DNA of 64,000 nucleotides from Scytonema sp. RU_4_4 (GCA_012031965.1 JAAUSC010000003.1:20760-84759); one strand, 5' to 3'. Positions 30,086 through 40,225 are shown, counted from the stretch's first letter. Notes: a model not told the origin generated them from the letters alone. Program-made: numbers and translations.

Positions 30086-30568
30086 ATGAAAAGATATTAT
30101 CATCGCTTTTTGCGACCTAGTTTAATTCGGATGCTTTCTCAGTCTTTGTTTGTTGGTGCTATTGCAACTGTAAGTTTGGTTTCTAGTGCTTTCGTTTTGA
30201 GTTATAAAATCGATGCTCAAGCTCCACAAACAGTTAATCCTAGTGAACTTAGAAGTTATGCTAGAGCTTTGTTGAAAATGGAACCGGAGCGTCAGCAAGC
30301 CTTTGATGAAATAAAAAAAATTATAGGGAATGGAGATGTTCCCAAGATTGTTTGTAATGATAACAATAGCTTAAGTGGTCTTCCTGGCAAAGCAAAAGAG
30401 ATTGCTGTGAATTACTGCAAACGTTATCAAATAGTAGCTAAAGAGAACGGCCTTGATAGTGATAGATTCAACACAATTACTCAACAGTTACAAAGTAATA
30501 AAGATTTAGAACGAAAGATGTTTAATATGCTGCTTTGTCTCCAAAAAAATCCCGAATGTGGTAAGTAA
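30086..30568 (+). CDS. DUF4168-like exported protein
   Basis: A 160-residue protein with a basic N-terminus and one hydrophobic segment (about 16-42) that is a signal peptide or anchor, then a mainly helical domain with RSYARALLKMEPERQQAFDEI and IAVNYCKRYQIVAKENGL. Three or four Cys (in VCNDNN, NYCKR, LLCLQ, PECGK) could form disulfides outside the cytoplasm. This pattern fits the DUF4168 family, of unknown function and frequent in cyanobacteria. No operon partner. Confidence 0.7.
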   Translation: MKRYYHRFLRPSLIRMLSQSLFVGAIATVSLVSSAFVLSYKIDAQAPQTVNPSELRSYARALLKMEPERQQAFDEIKKIIGNGDVPKIVCNDNNSLSGLPGKAKEIAVNYCKRYQIVAKENGLDSDRFNTITQQLQSNKDLERKMFNMLLCLQKNPECGK

Positions 30569-30697
30569 AATTTCAAATCAAGAGAAAATTTATCTATCAA
30601 AAAGTAATTATACCAGTTAAAACTGGAAGGAGGAAATGTCAAAAAATAAAAAATCATATTTTCTTTTCATGGAATGAATTTTAATTGCTAAAAAAGC

Positions 30698-31321
30698 TTA
30701 AACTTCACAATTTAAAAAGGCTTGGCGCTTTGCATGAATGTTTCTCATGTGCTTTTTTACCGTATTTATAGAAATGTAAAGCTGAGTAGCAATCTCTTTG
30801 TAGCTAAATTTTTCTTGATAAAGACACCAAATCTCTGCTTCTCGTGGCGTTAACTCGTATTTTTTGACTTCAGCAAGTGCAATATTTTTCAAAGACTCAT
30901 ACTTATTTTCTATTATAACTAATAGGTAAGAGTGATGAAATTTTTCCAAATTAAGCCATTTTGCACAAACACAAAACACTTTTGACCTATTGACTCTAAT
31001 TTCATTAGAGAGAATGATAGCTTTATTGGGCACAAGGCTACGATTTTCTAGTAAGGTTTTGCAAATGCACCAGATAGCAGGTGGTACACAATTTGAATTG
31101 GAACTATCTTGATTAATTTGAGAAAAAATATGACAAGCAGATGTGTTTGCATGAATGAGTTCGCCCGTCTCGTTTAAGAGGACAATACCGTCTTGTAACC
31201 CTTCAATAACTTCTTGGAAAAAATAACCTCGCTGAGAATCATGTAACTCAAGGTTATTTATCTTCTGTTGTTTAACTGGTATTTTTCCCGATATTGTCGA
31301 TATTTTGGTTGTGGTGACCAT
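30698..31321 (-). CDS. PAS-LuxR family transcriptional regulator
   Basis: A 207-residue protein. Residues about 35-150 resemble a divergent PAS sensor domain (GLQDGIVLLNETGELIHANT), followed by a LuxR/GerE helix-turn-helix (ELTPREAEIWCLYQEKFSYK and EIATQLYISINTVKKHMRNI). No receiver domain, so control is more likely by ligand or redox through the PAS part, which contains several Cys. The start is ATG 31321 rather than GTG 31330. A perfect 12-bp dyad lies 62-91 bases upstream and may be its own operator. Confidence 0.8.
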   Translation of the reverse strand: MVTTTKISTISGKIPVKQQKINNLELHDSQRGYFFQEVIEGLQDGIVLLNETGELIHANTSACHIFSQINQDSSNSNCVPPAIWCICKTLLENRSLVPNKAIILSNEIRVNRSKVFCVCAKWLNLEKFHHSYLLVIIENKYESLKNIALAEVKKYELTPREAEIWCLYQEKFSYKEIATQLYISINTVKKHMRNIHAKRQAFLNCEV

Positions 31322-31382
31322 GAGATACACTTTACTTTTTACAATAGTTTTTGCAATTCATTTGAGTTGAAAATATGTACAT

Positions 31383-31412
31383 TCATTGTCTGCAATATTA
31401 TGCAGACAATGA
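31383..31412. promoter_or_regulatory. Perfect 12-bp inverted repeat upstream of the PAS-LuxR gene
   Basis: TCATTGTCTGCA and TGCAGACAATGA separated by 6 bases. Its position just upstream of a regulator start suggests an autoregulatory operator; a terminator is less likely, as no T-run follows. Confidence 0.5.
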
Positions 31413-31767
31413 CAAATAGCTAAACCAAAGAGTGTGTCATAGATAACATGGCACACAAGAGAGTGAATTTTTTGAAGTTTTTATAACCTTCTTAACGACT
31501 TAATTTTGAATACAACTGTTAAAGAGTCTATTTCGGATACAGCTTTTGCAAGTGTAAATTCTAGGACTTACGTTACGCATTGACAAAAATCTGATTATGT
31601 AAACCAGACTCATTTGCTGTCCTTCCTTCTTTAGTTAAGTGCAAGCAAAATCAACTTATGCATTAGTTGAGATAAAAAGGGGAAATTCTAGCTCAATCAG
31701 ACTATTGCAGAACCACACGGAAGTTGGCGCTCTTTGCACGTTGTTAGTTTTTTAAATTTTGAAATGT
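31413..31767. other. Intergenic region, nothing recognised
   Basis: AT-rich region between the hybrid kinase 3' end and the dyad upstream of the PAS-LuxR gene. No gene, repeat or clear terminator seen. Confidence 0.5.
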
Positions 31768-34700
31768 TCACATACGTCCAACAAGACTAGCGACGACTGT
31801 AGCTAACTCAGCAGGCTCAACAGGTTTAGGCAAATGCAACTGATAACCTTCCTGAATAGCTCGCATTCTATCTTCTGGTCTCGCATATGCTGTTAACGCT
31901 GCTGCTGGAATCTTTCCACCTTGCTGTGATGAAAGCGATATTTCTCCAGTACGTTCGCGCGATCGCACTTTGCGGATCAAAGAATAACCATCCTCTTGGG
32001 GCATTCCAATATCACTAACCAAAACATCTGGTTTCCATTGTGTCATAGTATCGAGTGCTTCCTGCACCGACCCCACTGCTTTAACTTCGGCTTGGCACTG
32101 TTGCAGTACAGTGGTGAGAAAATCACGAGTATCAGCTTCGTCATCCACCACTAACACCCGCACACCATCAAGGGAAATATGAGGTTCTGAGATTTCAGAG
32201 TCAGAGTCCGCTAACGGTTGTTGAACGATTTCTCTTGTTTGGTTGTCTCCTTGTTCTCTTGTTCGATCATCTGCATTATTCACCAAATTATTCACCAACG
32301 GTAACTTAACTGTGAATGTTGTACCTTGTCCTTTACCTGGACTTTCTACGTGGATGGTACCACCATGCAGTTCTACTAAATGACGCACAATTGCCAAACC
32401 TAGTCCCAGTCCACCATGTGATCTTGTACTGGAACTATCAGCTTGACGAAAACGGTCAAAGACGTAAGGAAGAAAATCAGAACTAATACCGATACCCGTG
32501 TCGCTGACCGAGATTTGAGCATGGAGTGGGGTGTGGACTAAAGGGGATGAGGGGGATACCACTCCTTTGTCTTCCTTATCTGCTTTATCATCTTCTGTCA
32601 CGACTCCAAGCTGCACTTCTACTCGACCAGCTTGAGGTGTGAACTTGATGGCGTTAGATAGCAGATTCCAAATTACCTGCTGCAAGCGTTCTGCATCGCC
32701 AGAAATCAAGAATTTTGGTTTTTGAATGTTCGCTTTTAAATTATCAGGTTGTTTTGGCGCAAGTTTGGAATTTTGATTGGAATTTTGATTGAGATTTTGA
32801 TTGGAATTTTGATTGAAATTTTGAGTATTAGAAAATTCTGGGTTTTCTCCAGTACAGTTCAAGTCATTATCTAAAATACAAAAGCTCAAATCGATTTTCT
32901 TTGCTTCAGCGGCTAAGCGTACGGTTTCAAGTGCAGCATCAATGATGGAAACTAAGTCATAAATCTGGACATGAAGCCGTAACTTACCTCTGATCATCCG
33001 TGAGATATCTAGTAAGTCTTCAATGAGCTGCGTCTGCGCTTTAGCATTTCGCTCTATGGTTTCTAATGCTTTTGCTACCTTAGTTTGATCGAGTTGGCGG
33101 CGGGAACGCAAAAGCTGCGCCCAACCAAGGATGGCGTTGAGGGGCGATCGCAATTCGTGGGACAATATTGCCAAAAATTCATCTTTCATGCGGTTTGCTT
33201 CTCTCAACTGTTCAGTTTGTTGTTGTAAAGAAGCAATCAAGCTAGCGCGTTCCATTGCGATCGCAATTTGGTCGCACACTGCTTGCATCATCCCCAGTTC
33301 ATTTTGAGTAAATTTGGCTAAGCTGCGGCTACCAAAAGCAAGAGTCCCCAGAAGTTGTCCCTGCGCTATTAACGGGTAGCTGTAATATGCTGTAATACCC
33401 ATAGCGCGGATAAACGTTGTCTTTGGATCTGTTGAGTTCTGCACATCTTCCAGAGCTATTGAACGGCGTTCTTGGGCTGTCGTACCGCACACTGCTTGAC
33501 CAAATTTCAGCCACTCAACTTCTTTTGCCTGTTCCTCTGTCACACCACTATAGGATGCTAGTTGCAATATCTGCTTATTTTCATGAACTAAATAATTAAA
33601 GTAAACATCTAAACGAATTTGTTCCGAGAGTTTTCTAAACAAACTATCTATCAATGCCACAGGTTGCTGACTTGATAGTAAATCACTTGCTGTGTTGAAT
33701 AACAAATGGAGTCTTTTATATCCCAATGAAAGAGCTTTTTCCACACTCTTGAGATTGGTAATGTCTTGAAATACCAAAACACAGGTCGCTGGATGACCAT
33801 GCATTGCGTTTAAAGTATCAGCAAATATTAGCAGAGAGCGGACACCGACTGGAGTGTGCCAATCAAGTTCAAAGCCCTCAATCTGTTCACCACGGGCAAC
33901 CCTTATCCCAGGAGCCTGTTCTACTGGAATAGTATTTCCTGCTGCGTCAGTGGAGTAGTAATAAGTGCTATAATCTTCGGTTGATTCTGCCTTGGGAAAT
34001 TTGCCCCCAGCCACTTCATCAGCGGCTTGATTTGCAAAAGTGACCTTTGCTGTTTCTGGTTCTATTAACAGCATTGGCATTGGCATTAAGTTGAGCAAAT
34101 CTTCCAGCCATTTTTGCTGATTACGGAGTGTTTCCTCCACCTGTTTACGCTCTGTGATGTCGTTCGTAAATGCCAAAATTTGTTCTATTTCACCCTTTGC
34201 ATTTAAGAGCGGCAGATATTTAATTTCTGTGGTGAAGGTGCCGTAATCTGGTAGGGTGATTGTGGCTTCTGTTGTCTGTAAAGTGCGTGTTTCTTGCGCC
34301 TTAATTAAAGTGGAAAGATAAGCTTGTGTTGCCTCAGGAGGTAGAATTTCCTCGTCAGTTCGTCCGAGAATTTCTTCTTTTGGCTTTTTCATGCGCTGTA
34401 ATGCGGCTGTATTGACAAACTGCAACCGCCGTTGAGCATCGTAGATGGCAAAAACATCAGGGATATTATCAAGCGCCAACCGAAATCGTTCTTCGCTTTG
34501 ATGTAGCGCTTGCTCCGCCTGTTTGCGATCGCTCAAATCTAAGATAAATGCGACCGACTCCTCGCGCTTTTCGCCCAACAACGCGTAACCTATTAAAATA
34601 GGAATACGACTACCATCCTTACGGATGTACTCTTTTTCGTAGGGCGTACAAGCACCTTTCTCTGCAGCTTCAGCAATGTGTTCTTCATCTAGAGGCAAAT

Positions 34701-35874
34701 ATTCCGGTGGTGTAATGTCAATCCACCTGATTTTATCTGCTTGTAAGTCCTCTCGCGAGTAGCCTATCATCCGTAGAAATTCGTCGTTTGCCTTGCGGAC
34801 ATGACCGTGAATGTCGCCAAAAAGAATGCCGATAATGTTCGCATCTACAAAACTATTGAGCTTCTCTTCATTTGCTCTTAGAGCTTCTTTAACGCGATCA
34901 CGCTGAATTCCCAACCGTTCCAGCGCCGCTACACTTTCCCATATCAAAACGCAGAAGCTAACAATAAGCACAACCACAAGCAGGGCTACTGCAAACGCTG
35001 GCTCATAAAATCCTGCTCTTTGTCCTTGCAGAATCAACCACCCCAGTGATAAAGGTACGGCGATCGCCGCGAGTAACAACCGACGTGCTAGCATCCCGCC
35101 GTAAGTATCGCTTGTAACTATCTGCATCACCCCTTGTTCGGGATGAGTCCACATAACACCTGCACAGAGCACAGTAAATGTCAGTGCTGTGTGTAACGCC
35201 ATTGATGTGCTGTAAGGGCGAAAGTCGTAAAGGATTTCAACTCTGTAAGCATAGCCGATAATAACCTGCAAGGATATCACAGCAGCAATGAGGGCGAAAA
35301 CTTGCGCATACCAAAAGCTACGGCGAGTTTTTGGTTGACCCACAAGCTCCAAGGCTCTACCAATAACTAAAAAATTCAGTGCTGTGTTCAATCCCATTCG
35401 TCCCGGATGGGATGTCATCAAAGCGTTTGGCGAGTCATGAAATAGCAGTTCATCTATACCGAAGTTCCAGCCGAATATATATTGACTGAGTGTGAGTAAA
35501 GCAATAACGAGCACTGTTGATGCACACACCCTGGACAAGAATGAGGGGGATAAGGGAGATGTTAGCGTTAGCTCCGCGCCCCCTACGGGGCTAGAGAGCC
35601 GTAGGCTGGGGGATGTGACTTCCTTATCTCTCCCTACTCTTGTTTGGGACAACCATAGGGATATGCCAGACAAAATAAAGCACACAGCTGCATTTGCCTT
35701 CATGGTCACTATACTTAACCAGAAGAAGTTTTTGAAAGACTCTAGGTCAAGCCACCAGCCAAGCAATACCAAGCAGCCGACCAAGATGGTAATTGCACTT
35801 GCAGCTTGTGTAACCAGTGAATGTGAAGAGACTTTACATGGACTTTGTTGGCGCAAGCGGTTGACTTGTAACAT
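31768..35874 (-). CDS. Membrane hybrid histidine kinase with PAS, GAF and receiver domains
   Basis: A 1368-residue protein. The N-terminal third (about 1-315) has seven or eight hydrophobic helices. Three PAS domains follow (about 335-455, 465-580, 590-715), then a GAF domain (about 730-880). The kinase core has the phosphoacceptor His at 906 (FLAILSHELRSPLNAI), N box NLLSNAIKF, and G boxes DTGIGI and GLGLGLAIV. A C-terminal receiver has Asp 1288 in VSDIGMPQEDG. Two insertions look repeat-derived: a loop near residues 80-105 (RLSSPVGGAELTLTSP) and an Asn/Gln-rich stretch at about 1017-1036 inside the ATPase domain. Signal unknown; no regulator partner is adjacent except the PAS-LuxR gene downstream. 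Confidence 0.9.
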   Translation of the reverse strand: MLQVNRLRQQSPCKVSSHSLVTQAASAITILVGCLVLLGWWLDLESFKNFFWLSIVTMKANAAVCFILSGISLWLSQTRVGRDKEVTSPSLRLSSPVGGAELTLTSPLSPSFLSRVCASTVLVIALLTLSQYIFGWNFGIDELLFHDSPNALMTSHPGRMGLNTALNFLVIGRALELVGQPKTRRSFWYAQVFALIAAVISLQVIIGYAYRVEILYDFRPYSTSMALHTALTFTVLCAGVMWTHPEQGVMQIVTSDTYGGMLARRLLLAAIAVPLSLGWLILQGQRAGFYEPAFAVALLVVVLIVSFCVLIWESVAALERLGIQRDRVKEALRANEEKLNSFVDANIIGILFGDIHGHVRKANDEFLRMIGYSREDLQADKIRWIDITPPEYLPLDEEHIAEAAEKGACTPYEKEYIRKDGSRIPILIGYALLGEKREESVAFILDLSDRKQAEQALHQSEERFRLALDNIPDVFAIYDAQRRLQFVNTAALQRMKKPKEEILGRTDEEILPPEATQAYLSTLIKAQETRTLQTTEATITLPDYGTFTTEIKYLPLLNAKGEIEQILAFTNDITERKQVEETLRNQQKWLEDLLNLMPMPMLLIEPETAKVTFANQAADEVAGGKFPKAESTEDYSTYYYSTDAAGNTIPVEQAPGIRVARGEQIEGFELDWHTPVGVRSLLIFADTLNAMHGHPATCVLVFQDITNLKSVEKALSLGYKRLHLLFNTASDLLSSQQPVALIDSLFRKLSEQIRLDVYFNYLVHENKQILQLASYSGVTEEQAKEVEWLKFGQAVCGTTAQERRSIALEDVQNSTDPKTTFIRAMGITAYYSYPLIAQGQLLGTLAFGSRSLAKFTQNELGMMQAVCDQIAIAMERASLIASLQQQTEQLREANRMKDEFLAILSHELRSPLNAILGWAQLLRSRRQLDQTKVAKALETIERNAKAQTQLIEDLLDISRMIRGKLRLHVQIYDLVSIIDAALETVRLAAEAKKIDLSFCILDNDLNCTGENPEFSNTQNFNQNSNQNLNQNSNQNSKLAPKQPDNLKANIQKPKFLISGDAERLQQVIWNLLSNAIKFTPQAGRVEVQLGVVTEDDKADKEDKGVVSPSSPLVHTPLHAQISVSDTGIGISSDFLPYVFDRFRQADSSSTRSHGGLGLGLAIVRHLVELHGGTIHVESPGKGQGTTFTVKLPLVNNLVNNADDRTREQGDNQTREIVQQPLADSDSEISEPHISLDGVRVLVVDDEADTRDFLTTVLQQCQAEVKAVGSVQEALDTMTQWKPDVLVSDIGMPQEDGYSLIRKVRSRERTGEISLSSQQGGKIPAAALTAYARPEDRMRAIQEGYQLHLPKPVEPAELATVVASLVGRM
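32757..32826. repeat. In-gene repeat of GGAATTTTGATT units
   Basis: Four or five imperfect 15-bp units (GGAATTTTGATT, GAGATTTTGATT and similar) encode alternating SNQN and LNQN on the minus strand within the kinase ATPase domain. Confidence 0.75.
35545..35625. repeat. GC-rich repeat inside the hybrid kinase coding sequence
   Basis: GCTCCGCGCCCCCTACGGGG and CTAGAGAGCCGTAGGCTGGG resemble the dispersed intergenic palindromes but here encode a loop between transmembrane helices, without breaking the frame. Confidence 0.6.
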
Positions 35875-37473
35875 TGAAGGCTTTGTAACCGCATCTATCT
35901 AGCGCGGTAGTGTTTGGTGTTTGCTGAAAACTATTGTTTTTTACCCTAGTCTTTTATGCTTCTCATTTTGACATTTCATTACATCTACCTTTATACAGAT
36001 TTTTTCTTGAGAAGAATTCAGTCAAACAATTTTGGATTTTAGATTTTGGAGCCACTGCGTTGCGGAGCCAGTACTGCAGGAGGGTTTCCCTCCGTAGGTA
36101 TCTGGCGTTGAGGTTCCCTCCGTTGTAGCATGTGGCGTGATAATGGAATTGACCCCATAGATAAATCTGGGGGCTTGTACCATTTAGGAATTATTGGTCA
36201 GAATTTAGCTGAAACCAAAAGAAGCCCCACGTCCTACACGAAGTTTTTAGACGTTCTGTTTGGGATGAGATACAGAAGATTATTCATTCTCTTGACGATT
36301 GCTTGCTCGATATCAGTTCTGGTGATGAGCAGGAGGAAGAAAAACCAGAGAATTGAAGCACAAAGACTATTCGCGATAAATACTCGCGAATAGTCTTTCT
36401 CCCTTTATTTTTGCCAAATTGGGATGCTCCCCACGAACCTTGCCATGAAAAAGATTTTTTCCCAGATGAGGAGCGTGAGTTCTATTTTCAAGCAAGAACC
36501 CCTTGATGGCATAAAAAAATTGTGGGTTCTAACTGCGCTAATACAGCCGGCTTTGTGAAATATATTTCATGACTAATCAAGTCAATATTAGCGATACAAT
36601 AACCACCACTACCCTCAATATAAAATTCAACGTTTGAATGCAAGAAGTTAAATGACAACAACACCCAAACTTCTACTAGATGAGTGATTTCCTCTCTTTG
36701 TTCATTCTAGCCAGGGATGTACCGAGTTTATCACTCTTTTGAGCGATTGCCCTCAGTTACAGCGCCCTCTGTGTCTCTACACTTGAGGAAATATCACCAT
36801 TCGACTTGGGTGTTGCTGTGTTGTTGCGAGACAGATGTTAGGTTCAACAGCGTATTTTACCTCTTTACTTATTTTCATCTAGCTGTTTGATCTGCCAGGG
36901 AAGCTTCTTAGCTTCAATTCTTAAATTAGCATGTGTTGAATTTTAGTTGTTCTTGTTGAAATTAAAGTTTACTTTATTAAGCAAACTAATGTTTAGAAAA
37001 TGTTGTTAATGTCTGCTATTTCTATCACAAACATCCTTGTCGTCAATGAGTTATTACTCAGTGATTGTTAAATATTAGCAACATTTGAGCCATAACCAAA
37101 GCTTTGATAATCACTCCATTGCTCCTTGAGTGCCACACTTTCTCTTCTCGGGAACTGTTTCTGGGATAGCAACCGTCATAGCCGACAAATAGGGAGATGA
37201 GGAGCCAGCCCCGTACGAAAGTTCTTTCCGTTGAGGGGATTGGCGTGCGACTGGCATCGAAATGAGGAAGATAAGCCGCTACTTCCCCTAATCCCCTTCT
37301 CATTTGAGGGTTGTTTGGTTAACAATGGGTTGGATGTGCTTTAAATTATTCAACATGATGCCCAAAACACCAGATGAGTACGCCGTACACCTTCTACTGG
37401 AAAGTGGTCACCGTTAAGAAGTCCGTTTTCCAATAATTTAAGAATTTCAGAAGTGGAAAGATTTACCTAAATC
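35875..37473. other. 1.6-kb intergenic region with repeats; no convincing gene
   Basis: Contents: a GC-rich palindromic repeat block (36045-36135, core GGAGGGTTTCCCTCC), a strong hairpin (36362-36398), and a solo end of the GGAGCATCCCAA repeat (36412-36430, TTGGGATGCTCC). A plus-strand open frame at 36130-36393 has low-complexity-like, unfamiliar translation. A stretch from 36652 reads MTTTPKLLLDE then stops, perhaps a remnant. The region is probably a graveyard of small elements. Confidence 0.5.
36362..36398. terminator. Perfect 15-bp hairpin
   Basis: AAAGACTATTCGCGA and its exact complement around a 7-nt loop, followed on the plus strand by CTCCCTTTATTT. It shares the TTCGCGA core with the hairpin at 58515. 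No gene obviously ends here. Confidence 0.5.
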
Positions 37474-38805
37474 ATGAGAAAAACGCTTGCTTTGGTTTCC
37501 TTGAGTCTAGGAATTGCTCTCGTTCATCCGGTTTGGTCGGTATTTGCTCAGCAGATGCCTAGCTTACCACCGATACCAATACCAGTCCCAGGTCAACCTG
37601 AGATTTTGCCACCGCCACAACCAAGCCAACCTCAGCAGGTTCTATCACCATTGGTTCCAGTAGATGTCGCAACAGCCTGTAACTCCTCATACAGTTGCTT
37701 GGGTTGGGATGAGCAAATTTGGGATGCAAATGGGAAAGGAGACGATGCTCCCAGAGGGAGCCGCCTAAAGGGCGATGCTCCAGTTCTTAGCCGCCTAAAG
37801 GGCGATCGCAACGCACTCTTAACAGCGATAGATCATAGCTTGCGTTACCTGACCACTGATAAAGCCATAACAACGTATCAGAATTATCCTATTAAGGAGA
37901 TAACCCTTGCTCGCGTTCGTCGTAGTTTGCTACGTTTCCGCCAATTGGTTGTGAGCAGTAAGTCACCAGCACAACTGCAAGCTGCTGTTCATCGGGAGTT
38001 TGTCTTTTACCAGTCAGTCGGGAACGATGGCAATGGTAGTGTGAAGTTTACTGCTTATTACGAGCCTGTTTATCTCGCCAGTCGCGTACGCACTTCAGTT
38101 TATAAGTATCCCGTTTATCGACGACCACCCGACTTTGACAAATGGGCGAAACCACACCCAAAACGGGTTGATTTGGAAGGAAAAGATGGTTTACTAGCGG
38201 ATAAAAGTCCGTTACATGGTTTGGAGTTATTTTGGCTTCGCAACCGCTTAGATGCGTACATGGTTCAAATCCAAGGTTCTGCACAGCTTAAGTTAACTGA
38301 TGGCAAGATAACATCTGTGGGTTATGCAGGTGGAACAGATTACCCTTGGACAAGTATAGGAGGAGAACTGGCGAAAGATGGAAAACTCCCCTTAAAAGGT
38401 TTGACAATGCCAGTTTTAATTCAGTATTTTCAGCAGAATCCAAACCAAATGAATAATTATCTGCCCCGGTGGGAACGCTTTGTCTTTTTCCAGGAAACTA
38501 ATGGTACACCTGCTACAGGAAGTATCCGTGTACCAGTAACACCAGAACGTTCTATTGCGACTGATAAATCTGTTATGCCTCCAGGAGCATTGGCATTGGT
38601 TAACACCAGTTTACCTTATCCTACTGGGAGTGGACAGCTTGTGTATCGTACTGTGAGCCGCTATGTGCTTGACCAAGATACAGGAAGCGCTATCAAAGGA
38701 CCAGGACGAGTTGATTATTTTATGGGAACTGGCAAATTAGCCGGCGATCGCGCTGGTGTGACAGGCGGCAATGGCAAATTATACTATTTATTGTTGAAGC
38801 AATAA
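37474..38805 (+). CDS. mltA: Membrane-bound lytic murein transglycosylase A
   Basis: A 443-residue exported enzyme that cleaves glycan strands of peptidoglycan with 1,6-anhydro formation. A signal peptide (about 1-25) is followed by a proline-rich linker (28-60). The MltA domain includes VKFTAYYEP and GLELFWLRNRLDAYMVQIQGS. The C-terminal 3D domain ends with GPGRVDYFMGTG, whose Asp (about 414) is the catalytic acid. No lipobox Cys is present, so it is not a lipoprotein in the E. coli sense. Residues about 88-112 (DDAPRGSRLKGDAPVLSRLK) come from a duplicated DNA repeat with GCCGCCTAAAGGGCGAT, absent from typical MltA. Confidence 0.92.
   Translation: MRKTLALVSLSLGIALVHPVWSVFAQQMPSLPPIPIPVPGQPEILPPPQPSQPQQVLSPLVPVDVATACNSSYSCLGWDEQIWDANGKGDDAPRGSRLKGDAPVLSRLKGDRNALLTAIDHSLRYLTTDKAITTYQNYPIKEITLARVRRSLLRFRQLVVSSKSPAQLQAAVHREFVFYQSVGNDGNGSVKFTAYYEPVYLASRVRTSVYKYPVYRRPPDFDKWAKPHPKRVDLEGKDGLLADKSPLHGLELFWLRNRLDAYMVQIQGSAQLKLTDGKITSVGYAGGTDYPWTSIGGELAKDGKLPLKGLTMPVLIQYFQQNPNQMNNYLPRWERFVFFQETNGTPATGSIRVPVTPERSIATDKSVMPPGALALVNTSLPYPTGSGQLVYRTVSRYVLDQDTGSAIKGPGRVDYFMGTGKLAGDRAGVTGGNGKLYYLLLKQ
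37742..37810. repeat. Duplicated AGCCGCCTAAAGGGCGAT unit within mltA
   Basis: Two copies (near 37758 and 37788) of AGCCGCCTAAAGGGCGATGC type, the second ending at a HIP1 site (GGGCGATCGC). The frame is kept. Confidence 0.75.
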
Positions 38806-39109
38806 CTCTCATCACTCTTCAATCTTTGCTCTTAGAGGTCACTTGTTAAGCTAATACCTAGCTGCAAATACATAATTGTAGAATGTTTGGAACCGCAGAT
38901 GTAGACAAGGGAGGCGGCTTCCCGCAGGGTACACAGATGCACACAGATAATTTATCTGCTATGGGCTGCGTTTATCTGCGGTTTTATTTTCCTAAAATTA
39001 ACTTCTGTACCAAAAGGTTAAATATTATTTATCTACGTGCAAAGAACATAATCCTAATAAAAAGCGACAATAATTTTGCCTATATTTAAGGACTTCTGAA
39101 AAAACAATC
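38806..39109. other. Intergenic region mltA-lpxD with a dispersed hairpin repeat
   Basis: Between 38891 and 38981 lies an inverted repeat with AACCGCAGAT and ATCTGCGGTT ends, an imperfect relative of the hairpin element inside lnt. A short plus-strand open frame across it has no recognisable product. Confidence 0.5.
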
Positions 39110-40159
39110 ATGAAATTTAGTGCCATTTTAGAAAAACTTGGTGACGCCGCCTCCTCTAATAGTCTTTCCTCCAATAAAGAGAACGACCCAGAAATTACAG
39201 AAGTCGCAGCAGTTGATGAAGCGACAATGGGTACTCTCAGTTACATTGAAGGAGCAAAATTTGCTTCTATGGTCAGTAAAACCAGTGCCAGTGCTCTGAT
39301 TTTACCTCCAGATGAAATCTTACAGACACAAGCACAAGAACGAGGTATTGTTTGGATCGCAACGCCAGAACCACGACTGTTATTTGCGAAAGCTATTGCG
39401 TTGTTTTACCAACCCTGGCGTCCTACTCCAGAGATTCACCCCACCGCGGTTGTTCACCCCACAGCAAAAATTGGGAAACAGGTGTATATTGGTCCTCATG
39501 TTGTGATTCAGCAGGGAGTAGAAATTGGTGATGATGTGTGCATTCATCCCAATGTGGTGATTTACCCTGATGTTAAGATAGGCGATCGCACAACTTTACA
39601 CGCTAATTGCACTATCCATGAACGGAGTCAGATTGGTGCAGATTGTATGATTCACAGTGGTGTTGTCATTGGTTCAGAAGGCTTTGGCTTTGTTCCCAGT
39701 TCCACTGGTTGGGTAAAAATGGAACAATCCGGCTACACTCTTTTAGAAGATGGCGTGGAAGTCGGCTGCAATAGCGCTATTGACCGCCCCGCCGTGGGAG
39801 AAACACGGGTAGGTCGCAATACGAAAATTGACAATTTGGTGCAAATTGGTCACAGTTGCCAAATTGGTGCCGGTTGTGCTATTGCAGGTCAGTCTGGTAT
39901 GGCAGGAGGTGTAAAAGTTGGTAATGGTGTTATCCTGGCTGGACAGTCAGGAATTACCAATCAGGTGAAGATTGGCGACAGGGCGATCGCATCTGCAAAA
40001 GCTGGAATTCATAATGATATAGCACCCGGTGAAATTGTCTCTGGAAGTCCAGCGCTACCGCATAAACAGTACTTGAAGGTGTCAGCTATTCTCAGTCGCT
40101 TACCGGAAATGTATCAAGCAATAAAACAGTTACAACGTCAGCTTAATAATGGTGACTAA
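39110..40159 (+). CDS. lpxD: UDP-3-O-acylglucosamine N-acyltransferase
   Basis: A 349-residue lipid A pathway enzyme adding the second acyl chain to UDP-3-O-acyl-glucosamine. An N-terminal uridine-binding domain (about 1-105) precedes a left-handed beta-helix of hexapeptide repeats (IGKQVYIGPHVVIQQGVEIG). The catalytic His is 248 in QIGHSCQIGAG. The C-terminal helix (VSAILSRLPEMYQAIKQL) is normal. In cyanobacteria LpxA/B/C/D genes are often clustered; here lpxD stands alone. Confidence 0.93.
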   Translation: MKFSAILEKLGDAASSNSLSSNKENDPEITEVAAVDEATMGTLSYIEGAKFASMVSKTSASALILPPDEILQTQAQERGIVWIATPEPRLLFAKAIALFYQPWRPTPEIHPTAVVHPTAKIGKQVYIGPHVVIQQGVEIGDDVCIHPNVVIYPDVKIGDRTTLHANCTIHERSQIGADCMIHSGVVIGSEGFGFVPSSTGWVKMEQSGYTLLEDGVEVGCNSAIDRPAVGETRVGRNTKIDNLVQIGHSCQIGAGCAIAGQSGMAGGVKVGNGVILAGQSGITNQVKIGDRAIASAKAGIHNDIAPGEIVSGSPALPHKQYLKVSAILSRLPEMYQAIKQLQRQLNNGD

Positions 40160-40225
40160 ATGAAACCATAGATAAAACTGAATTCTGAATACGAATTCTT
40201 CTTTAACCAAATACACAAGATGTGT

